Part shown: positions 7,423-16,725 of the stretch, one piece after another | Numbering within the stretch: position 1 is the stretch's first letter | How the letters are laid out: every line of letters starts with the position of its first letter | NCBI GenBank assembly: GCA_963771985.1 | Contig: CAVYVO010000014.1 | Coordinates: forward strand, 561,318-625,317 | Origin: Trebonia sp963771985 | GTDB taxonomy: Bacteria > Actinomycetota > Actinomycetes > Streptosporangiales > Streptosporangiaceae | Length of the DNA: 64,000 bases | Direction: 5' to 3' | Made by a program: the position numbers and the translations under genes | The notes under the pieces: model-generated | What the model was told of the DNA's origin: nothing | The model's input: the letters and a program-made list of their open reading frames with translations, nothing else | The model's database searches: none

Positions 7423-9741
7423 ATGCCCCGATTCAGCACCTACTCTTTGATGGCGATGAATACAGGGGCGGGGAACCGTGGTCTGGTTCCGTCGCTGCTG
7501 CGGGACCGGGTCTTCCGGCGCTACTGGGGGGCGTCGACGGTGTCGATGTTCGGCGACCAGGTCTCGTCGGTCGCGGTCCCGCTCACGGCGGTCCTCGTGC
7601 TGCACGCGGGCGCCGTCGCGATGGGAGACCTGACGGCGCTGCAGTGGCTGCCGAGCCTGCTGTTCGGGCTGCACGCCGGGGCGTGGGTGGACCGGCGGGG
7701 CAGGCGCCGGCATGCGATGATCCTCGCGGACCTCGGCCGCGCCGCGGCGCTGGCCACCGTCCCGGTCTGCTACGCGCTGCACGTCCTGACGCTATGGCAG
7801 ATGTACCTGGTGACGTTCGCCGCGGGCACCTTGTCGGTGCTGTTCACCGTGTCGGACGCGACGCTGTTCGTGTCGATCGTGCGGCCGGAGTCCTACGTCG
7901 ACGGGCAGTCGCTGATCTACGGCAGCCGGTCGCTGTCGTTCATGGGCGGCCCGTCGGTCGGCGGGCTGCTCGTCGAAGCGCTGACCGCGCCCTACGCCGT
8001 GGTCGCCGACGCGCTGTCCTTCCTCGGCTCGGCGTTCCAGCTCAGCCGGATCAGGCCGGGCGAGCCGCCGTCCGCCGACGACACCGACGGGATCACCGTG
8101 GGCCTGAAGTTCGTCAAGGACGAGCCGATCGTGCGGGCGTCGCTGACCGGCGTCGCGGTGATCAACTTCTTCAACCTGATGTTCCAGGCGCTGTTCATGC
8201 TCTACGCCGTGCGCGACCTGCACGTCCGGCCCGGCGTGCTCGGCGTGGTCATCGGCGCCGGCGCCGTCGGCGGCATGCTCGGCTCGCTGCTGACCAAGCG
8301 CCTCGCGGCGCGCCTCGGCGCCGGGCTGGTGTACGTGGCGGGCTGCCTGGTCTTCACCGCGCCGCTCGCGCTGGTCCCGCTCGCCGCCGGGGCGCACGGC
8401 GCGATGGTGCTCGTCATGCTGTTCGCGGCGGAGTTCACCAGCGGGTTCGGCGTGATGGTGCTGGACATCACCATCGCCGCGATCTTCGCCGTGGTCATCC
8501 CGGACACGATGCGGTCCCGGGTCTCCGGCGCCTTCCAGGCGATCAACTACGGCACCCGGCCGCCCGGCGCGCTGCTCGGCGGCGTTCTCGGCAGCGCGCT
8601 CGGCCTGCTGCCGGCGCTGTGGATCGCGGTCGTGGGCGGGGTCGCCGGCGCGCTGCTCCTGTTCCCCTCGCCGCTGCCGCGGTTCAAGATGCCGACTTTA
8701 GGCCCTTACCGCGGCCGCGAGAGACGGGTGCGGTGGCGGGAGGATGCCGCGTACGTTCAGAATGATCAGATGCGAACGATTGCCCTGGAAGAGCACTTCT
8801 GGACTCCTGAGCTCGCCCCGGCGCCCGGAACGGGCGTGCTGGCGCGCGCCGACGGACCGCGGCTTGACGAGGCGCTGCGCGACCTGGACAAGGCGCGGCT
8901 GGCCGACATGGACGCCGCCGGCATCGACGTGCAGGTCATCTCGCATACGCAGCCGGCCGCACAGGGACGGGCGGGCACCGACGGCGCGGCGGCGGCGCGG
9001 CGGGCGAACGACCAGCTGGCCGCGGCGGTCTCCCGGCACCCGGAACGGTTCGCCGGGTTCGCTACGCTGCCAACATCGTCCCCGGCGGCCGCGGCCGACG
9101 AACTGTCCCGCGCGGTCGGGGACCTGGGGTTCGTGGGCGGGCTGGTCAACAGCACGCTGGGCACGGACGGCCTGTTCCTCGACGATCCGCGGTTCGGCCC
9201 GCTGCTGGCGCGGTTCGAGTCGCTGGATGTGCCGCTGTACCTGCACCCGGCGGAGCCGCCGGCTTCCCTGCGGTCCGTGCTATACGGCGGGCTGCCGGCG
9301 CCGGTGGCGGGGGTCCTGGCGACCGCCGCGTGGGGATGGCACGCGGAGGCCGGGCTGCACGCGCTGCGGATGGTGGTCTCCGGGGTGTTCGACCGGCATC
9401 CCGGACTGCGGCTGATCATCGGGCACTGCGGCGAGATGATCCCGTTCATGCTGGCCCGCATCGACGAGATGCTGCCCGCTTCAGTCACGGGGCTCGCCGA
9501 CGCGCCGTCGGCGTACTTCCTGCGGCACACGTGGGTGACCACGAGCGGCATGTTCTCGGTGCCGCCGGTGCTGTGCGCTATCGCGGTGTTCGGCGTGGAC
9601 CGGGTGCTGTTCAGCGTGGACTTCCCGTTCGGGAAGAACGCTTCCGGGCGGGTCCTGCTGGACACGCTGCCGATCTCGCCGGCCGACAAAGCCAAGGTGG
9701 CAGGCCTCAACGCCGTGCGGGTGCTGGGCCTGCCCGCCTAG
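7423..9741 (+). CDS. MFS exporter fused to resorcylate-decarboxylase-type amidohydrolase
   Basis: One uninterrupted frame of 772 codons covers two proteins. Residues ~20-425 are a 12-helix major facilitator of the EntS-like class (cytoplasmic loop WVDRRGRRRHAMIL after the second helix). From residue 450 begins MRTIALEEHFWTPEL, the exact start of amidohydrolase-2 family decarboxylases (Glu-x-His metal ligands), followed by LHPAEPP, LIIGHCGEMIP and FSVDFPFGKN, which supply the remaining metal and catalytic residues of gamma-resorcylate/2,3-dihydroxybenzoate decarboxylase relatives. The linker of about 25 residues (YRGRERRVRWRED) is polar. The ATG at 8770 could also start a separate protein, but no stop separates them. 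Candidate roles are aromatic-acid decarboxylation plus export. Confidence 0.75.
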   Translation: MPRFSTYSLMAMNTGAGNRGLVPSLLRDRVFRRYWGASTVSMFGDQVSSVAVPLTAVLVLHAGAVAMGDLTALQWLPSLLFGLHAGAWVDRRGRRRHAMILADLGRAAALATVPVCYALHVLTLWQMYLVTFAAGTLSVLFTVSDATLFVSIVRPESYVDGQSLIYGSRSLSFMGGPSVGGLLVEALTAPYAVVADALSFLGSAFQLSRIRPGEPPSADDTDGITVGLKFVKDEPIVRASLTGVAVINFFNLMFQALFMLYAVRDLHVRPGVLGVVIGAGAVGGMLGSLLTKRLAARLGAGLVYVAGCLVFTAPLALVPLAAGAHGAMVLVMLFAAEFTSGFGVMVLDITIAAIFAVVIPDTMRSRVSGAFQAINYGTRPPGALLGGVLGSALGLLPALWIAVVGGVAGALLLFPSPLPRFKMPTLGPYRGRERRVRWREDAAYVQNDQMRTIALEEHFWTPELAPAPGTGVLARADGPRLDEALRDLDKARLADMDAAGIDVQVISHTQPAAQGRAGTDGAAAARRANDQLAAAVSRHPERFAGFATLPTSSPAAAADELSRAVGDLGFVGGLVNSTLGTDGLFLDDPRFGPLLARFESLDVPLYLHPAEPPASLRSVLYGGLPAPVAGVLATAAWGWHAEAGLHALRMVVSGVFDRHPGLRLIIGHCGEMIPFMLARIDEMLPASVTGLADAPSAYFLRHTWVTTSGMFSVPPVLCAIAVFGVDRVLFSVDFPFGKNASGRVLLDTLPISPADKAKVAGLNAVRVLGLPA

Positions 9742-9745
9742 CCGG

Positions 9746-10912
9746 TCAGTTGACCGTCGAGTGGATGATGACCGGCTGGGCGAGAGCGCCGTCGACGCTG
9801 TCGAAGATGCCCGGGGCGTTATAGAACTGGCCGCTGGGATTGTGGTGCAGGGTGGAGTACTTGATCGTCAGTGTTCCGCCGCCCGCGTTGACCACGTAGA
9901 AGATGGCGCCGCCGCCCTCGCGCCCGGTATTTCCGCTCATCGCGGTGCCGTCGATGATCAGGTTGTAGCTGTCGCCGTCGGTGTAGATCGCGCCGCCGCT
10001 GCCGCCGCCCGGGGTGCCCGGCTTGGCCGGGTTCGCGCCCCAGCCGATCGCCTTGTTGTTCGTCAGCAGGCTGTTGATGACGTCGAAGTTCGCGTAGAGG
10101 CCGCTCAGCGCCGCGCCGTTGGAGCAGGAGTTGCCGGTGAAGGTGTCGTGGGTGATGTAGACAGGGGTGCCCATGTACATGCCGTAGGCGCGGATCGCCG
10201 CGCCGCCGAGGTCGGGGCCGTACTGGTAGCACCGGTTGCCGATGAACGCGGAGTTCACGACCTTGAGCTGGCCGCCCATGTCGAAGATGGCGCCGCCGCC
10301 ATAGGTCTGCACCCCGGCGGCCTGCCGCGTGGCCGAGTACGCGTTCTTGAACGTCAGGTTCTGCACGACGAGCTGCGGCCACTGCTGTTCCCAGCAGTCG
10401 TCGGTGATGAACTTCTGCTTCGGGTCGCAGGTGTTCATGTACAGGATGCGGATCTTGCCGCCGCCGCTGAGCGTGACCTTGCCGCCGCCGTCCAGCACGA
10501 CCCGGTGGCTGGTGTTCACGACCTTGGCGGTGGCGGTCATCGTGATCGTGACCGGATTGCGGCCACAGTCGAACGTGATGATGCCGCCCTCGGCGACGGC
10601 CTTGACCACGCCGGCCGACGTGCAGCTGGCCGGCGTGCCGTGGCCGATCACGTGGTTCGGGTGGCTGGTATTGACCGCCTGGGCGGCCGCGGGCACGGCC
10701 TCGTGGCCGTTCGGATTGCCGACGCTGGGCACGGCGGCCGAGCGCGGGGCGGTGGCGTACGCGGCGAGGCCGCGCGCTGTGCGGCCGGCCACTGCGGCAG
10801 CCGGCGTGGCAGCCGGCGTGGTGGCCGCCACTGCCACCGCCGCCACGGCCGCGGCGCAGCCCGCGCCCGCCAGCCCGCCGAGGAAAAGACGCAAGCCCCG
10901 CATTGATCGCAT
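9746..10912 (-). CDS. secreted parallel beta-helix (POMP-like) protein
   Basis: 388 residues. A signal peptide (RLFLGGLAGAGCAAAVAAVAVA) is followed by an Ala/Thr/Pro-rich mature N-terminus. From residue ~90 the sequence has repeated short beta strands separated by Gly/Asn turns, with typical right-handed helix motifs such as FIGNRC, FTGNSC and AMSGNTGREGGGAIFY. These resemble the GGAI/FxxN repeats of chlamydial-type polymorphic outer membrane proteins and pectate-lyase-like folds. No sortase or other membrane anchor is visible at the C-terminus, so it is probably released. No catalytic set can be assigned. Its stop lies within 5 bp of the convergent MFS-amidohydrolase stop. Confidence 0.7.
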   Translation of the reverse strand: MRSMRGLRLFLGGLAGAGCAAAVAAVAVAATTPAATPAAAVAGRTARGLAAYATAPRSAAVPSVGNPNGHEAVPAAAQAVNTSHPNHVIGHGTPASCTSAGVVKAVAEGGIITFDCGRNPVTITMTATAKVVNTSHRVVLDGGGKVTLSGGGKIRILYMNTCDPKQKFITDDCWEQQWPQLVVQNLTFKNAYSATRQAAGVQTYGGGAIFDMGGQLKVVNSAFIGNRCYQYGPDLGGAAIRAYGMYMGTPVYITHDTFTGNSCSNGAALSGLYANFDVINSLLTNNKAIGWGANPAKPGTPGGGSGGAIYTDGDSYNLIIDGTAMSGNTGREGGGAIFYVVNAGGGTLTIKYSTLHHNPSGQFYNAPGIFDSVDGALAQPVIIHSTVN

Positions 10913-10979
10913 GACGCATCATGCTAGACCCGGCGGGCAGCCCCGCGCCCGCAAGATCGCGTGACCGGAACGGCCGTGA

Positions 10980-11711
10980 TCAGCCGGCGGGAAGGGCCGG
11001 GGGCGGGGCCGTCCCGGGGCCAAGCTGTGCCTTGAGAGCGGCGAGTTCGCTGTCCACGTCACTGGCCGAGGTGACCTCGTCCAGCTCCTTCTGGATATCG
11101 TCGCCTCCGCCGCCGACGTCCTCGAGCACGCCGGATTGCAGCAGCTCGTCCAGCGCGCCGGCGCGGGCCTGCATGGCGGCGATCTTGTCCTGGGCGCGCT
11201 CGAGCGCGGCACCCGAGTCGCTGACACTGGCCGAGATGCCCGCCGCGCTCTCGTCCACCGAGCTCACCGCGCTCGCGGCCGTGTACTGCGCCTTGAGGAC
11301 TTCCTTCTGGGTGCGGAAAGTGTTCACCTTCTGCTGCAGCTCGGCGAGCGCGGTCTCCAGCTTCTGCTCTTCCTCGGTCAGCTGCTGGTGCTGCGGCTCC
11401 ATGCCGTCGATCTGGGCCTGGGCCGCCGCCTTCCGGGACAGCGCCTCGCGGGCCAGGTCCTCCCGGCCCTGCGCCAGGGCGGCCTTAGCCTGGTCCTGCA
11501 GGTGATCCACCGAATGCTGGAGCTGGGTTTCCTGCAGCTCGATCTGCTTGCGAGAAGCCGCGATGTCGACAAGAGCCCGGCGGATCCTGGTGATCTGCTC
11601 GAGCATCTGCTCATACGACAGGTCGAGCATCTCGTCCGGCTTCTCGGCGGTATCGAGTGCCTTGTTCGCCTTGGCGGCGACTATGTCATGGGCCCGTTGA
11701 AAGAGGCTCAT
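10980..11711 (-). CDS. pspA: PspA/IM30 (ESCRT-III-like) envelope stress protein
   Basis: 243 residues starting MSLFQRAHDIVAAKANKALD, the hallmark N-terminal amphipathic helix of PspA/IM30/Vipp1, followed by a long charged coiled coil (residues ~25-190) and an Asp/Glu-rich tail. The frame is open upstream to 11768, but the start at 11711 fits the family exactly. PspA assembles on stressed cytoplasmic membranes to limit proton leakage; in actinobacteria it is the main phage-shock protein and binds ClgR-type partners, none of which is visible here. The neighbour upstream is a DUF885 protein transcribed in the same direction, about 110 bp away. A leader of about 50 bp precedes the start. Confidence 0.92.
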   Translation of the reverse strand: MSLFQRAHDIVAAKANKALDTAEKPDEMLDLSYEQMLEQITRIRRALVDIAASRKQIELQETQLQHSVDHLQDQAKAALAQGREDLAREALSRKAAAQAQIDGMEPQHQQLTEEEQKLETALAELQQKVNTFRTQKEVLKAQYTAASAVSSVDESAAGISASVSDSGAALERAQDKIAAMQARAGALDELLQSGVLEDVGGGGDDIQKELDEVTSASDVDSELAALKAQLGPGTAPPPALPAG

Positions 11712-11820
11712 CTCAGCCCGCTCTCTATCGATTGCGTCAGCCAGTGCTGCTGAGATCAGCGTACGCAAACCGCGGCGGAGACGACGGTATACACGGCCGG
11801 CGGCGCGCGGGCCGCGGCGG

Positions 11821-13503
11821 TCAGACGACGGCGCGCAGCAGGCGGACCGGCGGGGAGCCGTGCGCCAGCATGCCGTCGTGCACCGTGCGCTCGCCGTGGC
11901 CTTGGCCGATCAGCTCCCTGGCCAGGTCGCTGATCTCGGTGTAGCCCACGTAGTAGGTCGACAGCTGGGCCGAGGTGAGCAGCGCGCGGCGCCACTTGCC
12001 CGCCGCCTCGCCCTCCTCCTGGAAGCCACGGCCGGTCATCAGCGCCATCGCCTCGGCCTCGGTCATGCCGTGCGCATGCACGCGGGCGTCCAGGATCGCG
12101 TTGATCGTGGTGCGCAGCTGCATCTTCAGCTGCTGCATGCGAACCGCTCCCGGGTCACCTTCCCCGGGGTATCCGTGGCGGGCCATGAGCTCTTCGGTGT
12201 AGACGGCCCAGCCTTCGGTGAACGCCCCCGAGCGGAGCGCCGCCCGGATCCTCGTGGCGCCGGCGAACCGCCGCGAGTGCTGCAGCTGCAGGTAGTGGCC
12301 CGGCATCGCCTCGTGGACCATCAGGTTGTGCACCATGTGCCGGTTGTACTCCCGGTAGAACGAGGCCTTCCGCTCGTCCGGCCAGTCCGCGGGGACCGGC
12401 GCGACCGCGATGAACGTGGGCAGCGGCGCGGGCTCGAGCGGCCCCGGCGAGTCGCAGTAGGCGACCGCGATCCCGCGGTCGATCTGCGGCATGTCGATGA
12501 GCTCCAGCGGGTCGTCGTAGAGCGTGACCAGGTCGTGGGCGCGGACGAATTCCGTCTGGGCGGCGAGTGCGTCGGCGCAGAACCGGAGGATGGTCGTGTC
12601 GTCGGGGGCCGCCGCCGCGAGCCGGCCGAGCACCTCGCGCGGCGTGCCGCCCAGTTCGGCGGCAAGCTCGGTGATCTCTTCGGTGATCCGGTCCAGGTCG
12701 CTTTCGGCGCGGGCCAGGATCGCGTCGGAATCGGCCTGCGCCGACAGGGTGAGGGAGAGCTTGCGGGCGAAGCGCTCCGGGCCGATGCGGGGGTCGGCTT
12801 CCCGCACGATGCTCCCGGCCCCGCCGGTCTTCCTGTCCTCGAGGATGGCGGCCAGCCAGTTGCGGTGGACGGCCAGCGCCTCCAGCGCGGACGGGCGTAC
12901 CTTGTCGACGGCCTTCCGGCTCGCGGGGCTTTCCCGCAGTGCGGCGTCGACCTCGTCGGTCACCAGCTCGATCGTGCCGTCGAACTGCCCGATGGCGGTC
13001 TCCAGGTGCACCGTGGGCATGCTCTCGAGCTGCGTGCGGGCGACCGCCAGGGTACCGGGGAGCTGCGCGAGGCGTCCGGCCAGTGCGGCCAGCCGTTCGG
13101 TCAGCGGCGCGAAATCCCTGGCCAGCAGCATATAGAGCGCCTTGCCGGGGTTCGCCTGCAGCGGGTTCCACGCGTGCTCGCGCAGCTCGTCGATCTCGAA
13201 GATCCGGCGCGCGATCCCTTCGGCGAGCATCACGGCGTCCACGGCGAGTTCGGCGGGCAGCGCCGCGGTATCGACGGCGGACACCCGGGCGGCGAAGCCG
13301 ACGAGGGCCTGGCGTTCGTCGGCGCGCGCTGCCGGGTAGTCGTCGGGCAGGCGGTCGTCGAAACGGTGGTCGCCGAGCCTGGTGGCGGTATCGGGATGAC
13401 GCCGCGCCAGGTCGTCGAGGTAGTCCTCGGCCAGCGTGATGAACTCAGCGGCGCCGGGGCCGACGCCGGTAGCGGCGCCGGGGCGGGGTAGGTCAGCGGT
13501 CAC
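11821..13503 (-). CDS. DUF885-family putative metallopeptidase
   Basis: 560 residues of the DUF885 family. The key signature is VHEAMPGHYLQLQHSRR (around residue 399), a HExxxGH arrangement that resembles a zinc-peptidase site, followed downstream by an invariant EGWAVYTEEL block and the MQQLKMQLR helix. No signal peptide is visible, so the protein is probably cytoplasmic. The family is thought to hydrolyse peptides or related amides but is poorly characterised, so a specific substrate is not offered. It is divergently transcribed from the GST-like gene with only 50 bp between the starts, implying a shared or overlapping promoter. Confidence 0.85.
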   Translation of the reverse strand: MTADLPRPGAATGVGPGAAEFITLAEDYLDDLARRHPDTATRLGDHRFDDRLPDDYPAARADERQALVGFAARVSAVDTAALPAELAVDAVMLAEGIARRIFEIDELREHAWNPLQANPGKALYMLLARDFAPLTERLAALAGRLAQLPGTLAVARTQLESMPTVHLETAIGQFDGTIELVTDEVDAALRESPASRKAVDKVRPSALEALAVHRNWLAAILEDRKTGGAGSIVREADPRIGPERFARKLSLTLSAQADSDAILARAESDLDRITEEITELAAELGGTPREVLGRLAAAAPDDTTILRFCADALAAQTEFVRAHDLVTLYDDPLELIDMPQIDRGIAVAYCDSPGPLEPAPLPTFIAVAPVPADWPDERKASFYREYNRHMVHNLMVHEAMPGHYLQLQHSRRFAGATRIRAALRSGAFTEGWAVYTEELMARHGYPGEGDPGAVRMQQLKMQLRTTINAILDARVHAHGMTEAEAMALMTGRGFQEEGEAAGKWRRALLTSAQLSTYYVGYTEISDLARELIGQGHGERTVHDGMLAHGSPPVRLLRAVV

Positions 13504-13553
13504 GCGCGCTCCTCAGGATGACATAGTCCAGTCGACAGCCTAGTTTCGGATGC

Positions 13554-14549
13554 ATGAGCAAGACTGGCGAGTTCGTGCGCGACACCACGTATATCGACGG
13601 CCGCATCACGGCGGACGGACGGGACGGCTGGCCCGTGGAGCCAGGCCGGTACCGGCTGGTCGTCGCCCGCGGCTGCCCGTGGGCGAACCGGACGATGATC
13701 GTCCGCCGTCTGCTCGGCCTCGAGCCCGTGCTGTCCATGGGCATCTGCGGACCGGAACATGACTGGCGGAGCTGGACGTTCGACCTCGATCCCGGCGGGG
13801 CCGACCCGGTGCTCGGCGTCCACTGGCTCCGCGAGGCGTACGAGAACGCGGTCCCCGGCTATGACCGCGGCGTCACCGTCCCGGCGATCGTGGACATCCC
13901 GGGCGGAGCGGTGGTGACCGCGGACTTCCGGCACATCACGCTGGACATGGAGCATGAGTGGACCGCCCTACACCGGCCGGGAGCGCCCGACCTGTACCCG
14001 GAGCGGCTGCGCGATGAGATCGAGGAGGTCAGCGCCCTTGTCTACAGCGATGTGAACAACGGCGTCTACCGCTGCGGGTTCGCCACCGCCCAGGACGCCT
14101 ACGAGGCGGCCTACCGCGCGCTGTTCGACCGCCTGGACTGGCTGAGCTCGCGACTGGAGACCCGGCGCTATCTCGTCGGTGACACGATCACCGAGGCGGA
14201 CGTGCGGCTGTGGCCGACGCTCGCCCGGTTCGACGCTGTCTACCACGGCCACTTCAAGTGCAACAGGAGCAAGCTCACCGAGATGCCTGTGCTGTGGGCT
14301 TACGCGCGCGACCTGTTCCAGACGCCCGGCTTCGGCGACACGATCGACTTCGTGCAGACCAAGCAGCACTACTACCGGGTGCACACCAGCCTCAACCCGT
14401 CGGGGATCGTCCCCGCCGGGCCGGATCTGTCCGGCTGGCTGACGCCGCACGGGCGCGAGGCGCTCGGCGGCCGCCCCTTCGGGGACGGGACGCCGCCCGG
14501 GCCGCCGCCGGAGGCAGAGCGCGTGCCGCCCGGCCACGGCGCCGGGTGA
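13554..14549 (+). CDS. glutathione S-transferase omega-like / glutathionyl-hydroquinone reductase-like
   Basis: 331 residues matching the Xi-class GST (S-glutathionyl-hydroquinone reductase) layout: a thioredoxin-like N-domain with the catalytic Cys in RGCPWANRTMI, the HWLREAYENAVPGYDRGVTVPAIVD block, then an alpha-helical domain with RYLVGDTITEADVRLWPTL and a conserved YHGHFKCNRSKLTEMP segment, ending near YYRVHTSLNPSGIVP. The family reduces glutathionyl adducts of quinones through the CPW cysteine. Most actinobacteria use mycothiol rather than glutathione, so the true thiol may differ. A GC-rich hairpin follows the stop immediately. It is divergent from the DUF885 gene. The last ~35 residues (Pro/Gly-rich) look poorly conserved. 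Confidence 0.85.
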   Translation: MSKTGEFVRDTTYIDGRITADGRDGWPVEPGRYRLVVARGCPWANRTMIVRRLLGLEPVLSMGICGPEHDWRSWTFDLDPGGADPVLGVHWLREAYENAVPGYDRGVTVPAIVDIPGGAVVTADFRHITLDMEHEWTALHRPGAPDLYPERLRDEIEEVSALVYSDVNNGVYRCGFATAQDAYEAAYRALFDRLDWLSSRLETRRYLVGDTITEADVRLWPTLARFDAVYHGHFKCNRSKLTEMPVLWAYARDLFQTPGFGDTIDFVQTKQHYYRVHTSLNPSGIVPAGPDLSGWLTPHGREALGGRPFGDGTPPGPPPEAERVPPGHGAG

Positions 14550-14568
14550 GCCGCGGCTATCCCGCGGC
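14550..14568 (+). terminator. hairpin directly after the GST-like gene
   Basis: A perfect 7-bp GC-only inverted repeat (GCCGCGG / CCGCGGC, 5-nt loop) begins on the base after the stop codon. No T-run follows, which is usual for actinobacterial intrinsic terminators. Function is inferred from position. Confidence 0.45.
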
Positions 14569-14888
14569 GGCGGGCACTTCCTCGGGACCGTTAAACGGCA
14601 TATCGGGCAGCTCTGGTTCGGATCTCGTGATGGTAACAGCGCCCGGGCCTCACTTCAGGCCAGCTAGGAAAGATCATTAAGAACAAATCCATGGCGTTTC
14701 CGTTGCTATAGTGACTGAAACGCAACAGATTTCGAATAAATTACCTTGAACTGGCGATGAGAGAATCTCGCGTCACACATCGCAACATTACGGCCACATT
14801 CTTTGCGCCAGAGCCCGTTATAGAAGTTGAATAGCCGGGGTTTCCGGCCTTCCATATACCCAGGGAGGTATCCGGAAGAGACGATGGC
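14569..14888. other. AT-rich non-coding stretch
   Basis: No credible gene is visible. The region is clearly less GC-rich than its surroundings and contains a 7-bp inverted repeat (GCGTTTC at 14694-14700 and GAAACGC at 14717-14723). Short open frames here lack a ribosome binding site and family features. It could be a regulatory leader or scar of an old insertion. Confidence 0.5.
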
Positions 14889-14941
14889 CATGATCGCGGG
14901 TCATTTGCGGCGAATAGCGCCGTTTTTGACCCGCGATCATG
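14889..14941. repeat. CATGATC-ended inverted repeat, copy 1
   Basis: Perfect 15-bp terminal inverted repeats (CATGATCGCGGGTCA and its complement) flank a 23-bp centre that itself contains CGGCG-AATAG-CGCCG. The same CATGATC...GATCATG ends recur at 24387, 47131 and 55702. It lies in the gap between the GST-like gene and the GntR-cache regulator. No target-site duplication is obvious. Confidence 0.7.
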
Positions 14942-15089
14942 AAGCCGCTAGCCGAGGCCGCTGTCACCCGAAGGCAAAATATAGGGCAATTGGGACATAT
15001 CTCGCCGCATACCCCGGCCATTTGCGTCGAAGGCCTCGGTCCTTCAATTTCTGTATATGAGCCAGAACCTGCTGGGACCATCGCATCGG

Positions 15090-16535
15090 TTAGAGACCGG
15101 CTAGCCTCCACTCCCCCAGCGATGACGGGACGGAGTCCTTGGGCGGAAGACCAGCGGAGCCACCGGACGGCCAGCGCAGGCCCGGCGCCCAATCCGGCGA
15201 GGTAGCGGCGATTACCCGGCCGTCCGGGCTGGTCAGCGCGACCGGGCTCGCGTTCGCCAGCAAGCCCGGCATGACCTGCTCCTCCAGGCTCGGCACCAGG
15301 ACGTCGGCCGCGGCGACCCCGAGGAACCGGCCATCCGCGCGGACGGGTACCGAGAGGGTGATCGTGTACTCGCCGGTGCAGAAGTAGTCCACGTACGGGC
15401 CGGTCGCCTGCGGCCCCCCGGACCGGTAGGCGTCCGCGTACCACGGCGCCGCCGTGTAGTCGTAGAAGTCCGGCGCGGCGGGATCGAGGTTGACTCTCAG
15501 CTGCTCGGGCGTTCCGGCCGGGGATGTCCACCACCACTCCAGCCACAGGGGCGCGTCGGCCAGCACGTCGGGGGCGGTGATCACCCCGGCGCCCGCGGCG
15601 AGCCCGCGGTGTGTGGCGAGCACCTCGAAGATCGTGGGCCGGAGCGCGGCGAGATCGTCCCGCCGGGGCGGCCCGCTGGCGGCGAGCCCGGCTAGCGCGG
15701 CGCTGAGCCCGCCCAGCATCCCGAACAGACCGTCAAGCCACCTCCCCACCTGCCCAAGCCCATCGTGGTCCCTGCTCAGATCCAGCGAATACGCACGCAG
15801 CCGCAGCCCGATCATCCGCGCGGTCTCGATCGCCACCAGCCGTCGCGCGATGGCCGCCGCCTCGGCGGCCTCCCGCCGGGTGATCGCCGCGATGAGATCG
15901 GCGCGGGCGGCGACGGCGGCCGCGTGCTGCTCGTCGCTGGCCCGCATCCAGGCCAGGTCGCCCACCTCGGCGGTTAGGCGCTGCTCCTCACGCAGCAGCC
16001 GCGGCGACTGCGCGGCGGCGGCGACTCCGACGCTGAACTGCAACGCCGCCCGCCGCCTGTCGCTGGCCGTGCGCGCCGCCGTCAGCCGGTCGAGCTGGCG
16101 GTCCAGCTCGGCTACCTCACCGGGCAGTGCCCGCTCCGCGGCCAGAGCCGCCGCGGTCGCGGCGATCGCCGCCCGGTGGTCGCCGAGATCGCGCAGTTCG
16201 GCGACGCTGAACTCCCGCAGCCGCCGGCCGAGGCCGGTGGCCGGGTCGGGCGCGGACACGAACGTCCCGCCGCCGCGGCCGCGCCTGGTGGTGACGAGCC
16301 CCTCGCCGCGGAGCACGGCCAGCGCCTCGCGCAAGGTGACCGTAGACACACCGAGCTGCTCGGCCAGCCGCGCCTCAGGAGGCAGCCGCTCACCGTCCAG
16401 CAGCAGACCGAGCCTGATCGCCTCGCTCAGCCGCTGCGCCACGAGGCCGGCCAGCCCATTCGCGCTCGCGGCCGGGGTGAGGACGGTGCGCGCGGCGGCC
16501 GTGGTCAGTCCCACGCCGATCAGGCCAGCGCTCAT
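15090..16535 (-). CDS. GntR-family regulator with C-terminal cache-type sensor domain
   Basis: 481 residues in an unusual order. Residues ~20-95 form a GntR winged helix (LLDGERLPPEARLAEQLGVS, then TLREALAVLRGEGLVTTRRG). Residues ~105-290 form a FadR-like all-helical domain with a basic RR-rich core. Residues ~320-480 resemble a cache/PDC small-molecule sensor (APLWLEWWWTSPAG, PWYADAYRSGG, TITLSVPVRADGRFLGVAAADV), a module normally found extracellularly on receptors but here fused to a cytoplasmic regulator. I start at the ATG at 16535; the frame is open to 16757. It is divergent from an amino-acid permease, with a palindrome in between, so it probably controls that transporter in response to its substrate. 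Confidence 0.82.
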   Translation of the reverse strand: MSAGLIGVGLTTAAARTVLTPAASANGLAGLVAQRLSEAIRLGLLLDGERLPPEARLAEQLGVSTVTLREALAVLRGEGLVTTRRGRGGGTFVSAPDPATGLGRRLREFSVAELRDLGDHRAAIAATAAALAAERALPGEVAELDRQLDRLTAARTASDRRRAALQFSVGVAAAAQSPRLLREEQRLTAEVGDLAWMRASDEQHAAAVAARADLIAAITRREAAEAAAIARRLVAIETARMIGLRLRAYSLDLSRDHDGLGQVGRWLDGLFGMLGGLSAALAGLAASGPPRRDDLAALRPTIFEVLATHRGLAAGAGVITAPDVLADAPLWLEWWWTSPAGTPEQLRVNLDPAAPDFYDYTAAPWYADAYRSGGPQATGPYVDYFCTGEYTITLSVPVRADGRFLGVAAADVLVPSLEEQVMPGLLANASPVALTSPDGRVIAATSPDWAPGLRWPSGGSAGLPPKDSVPSSLGEWRLAGL

Positions 16536-16623
16536 TGTGTCAGCCACCCGCCCGGGCAGGAGGCACGCCGGGGTGACAGGGCCGGGACGAGCGAAAACCT
16601 GCCGCAGGAGCTCTTGACGTAAA

Positions 16624-16646
16624 CATATAAAGCCAGATTTTATATG
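16624..16646. promoter_or_regulatory. palindromic operator between GntR-cache regulator and APC permease
   Basis: A perfect 8-bp inverted repeat, CATATAAA-(7)-TTTATATG, sits in the divergent intergenic region. A TTGACG hexamer at 16614-16619 lies just upstream, so the palindrome would cover the -10 region of a rightward promoter. AT-rich arms in this GC-rich DNA make chance unlikely. It is the best candidate binding site for the adjacent GntR-type regulator. Confidence 0.6.
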
Positions 16647-16725
16647 CCTACGACGCGGAGACATGGGCTGGGTACCCGCAGCGGTACGGATCAACCGATT
16701 AGCGGAAGGGCTGAGGGAGGACGTT

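Noticed and set aside
14706..14891. A 61-codon leftward frame in the AT-rich gap
   Set aside because: No ribosome binding site and no recognisable features; it ends inside the CATGATC repeat.
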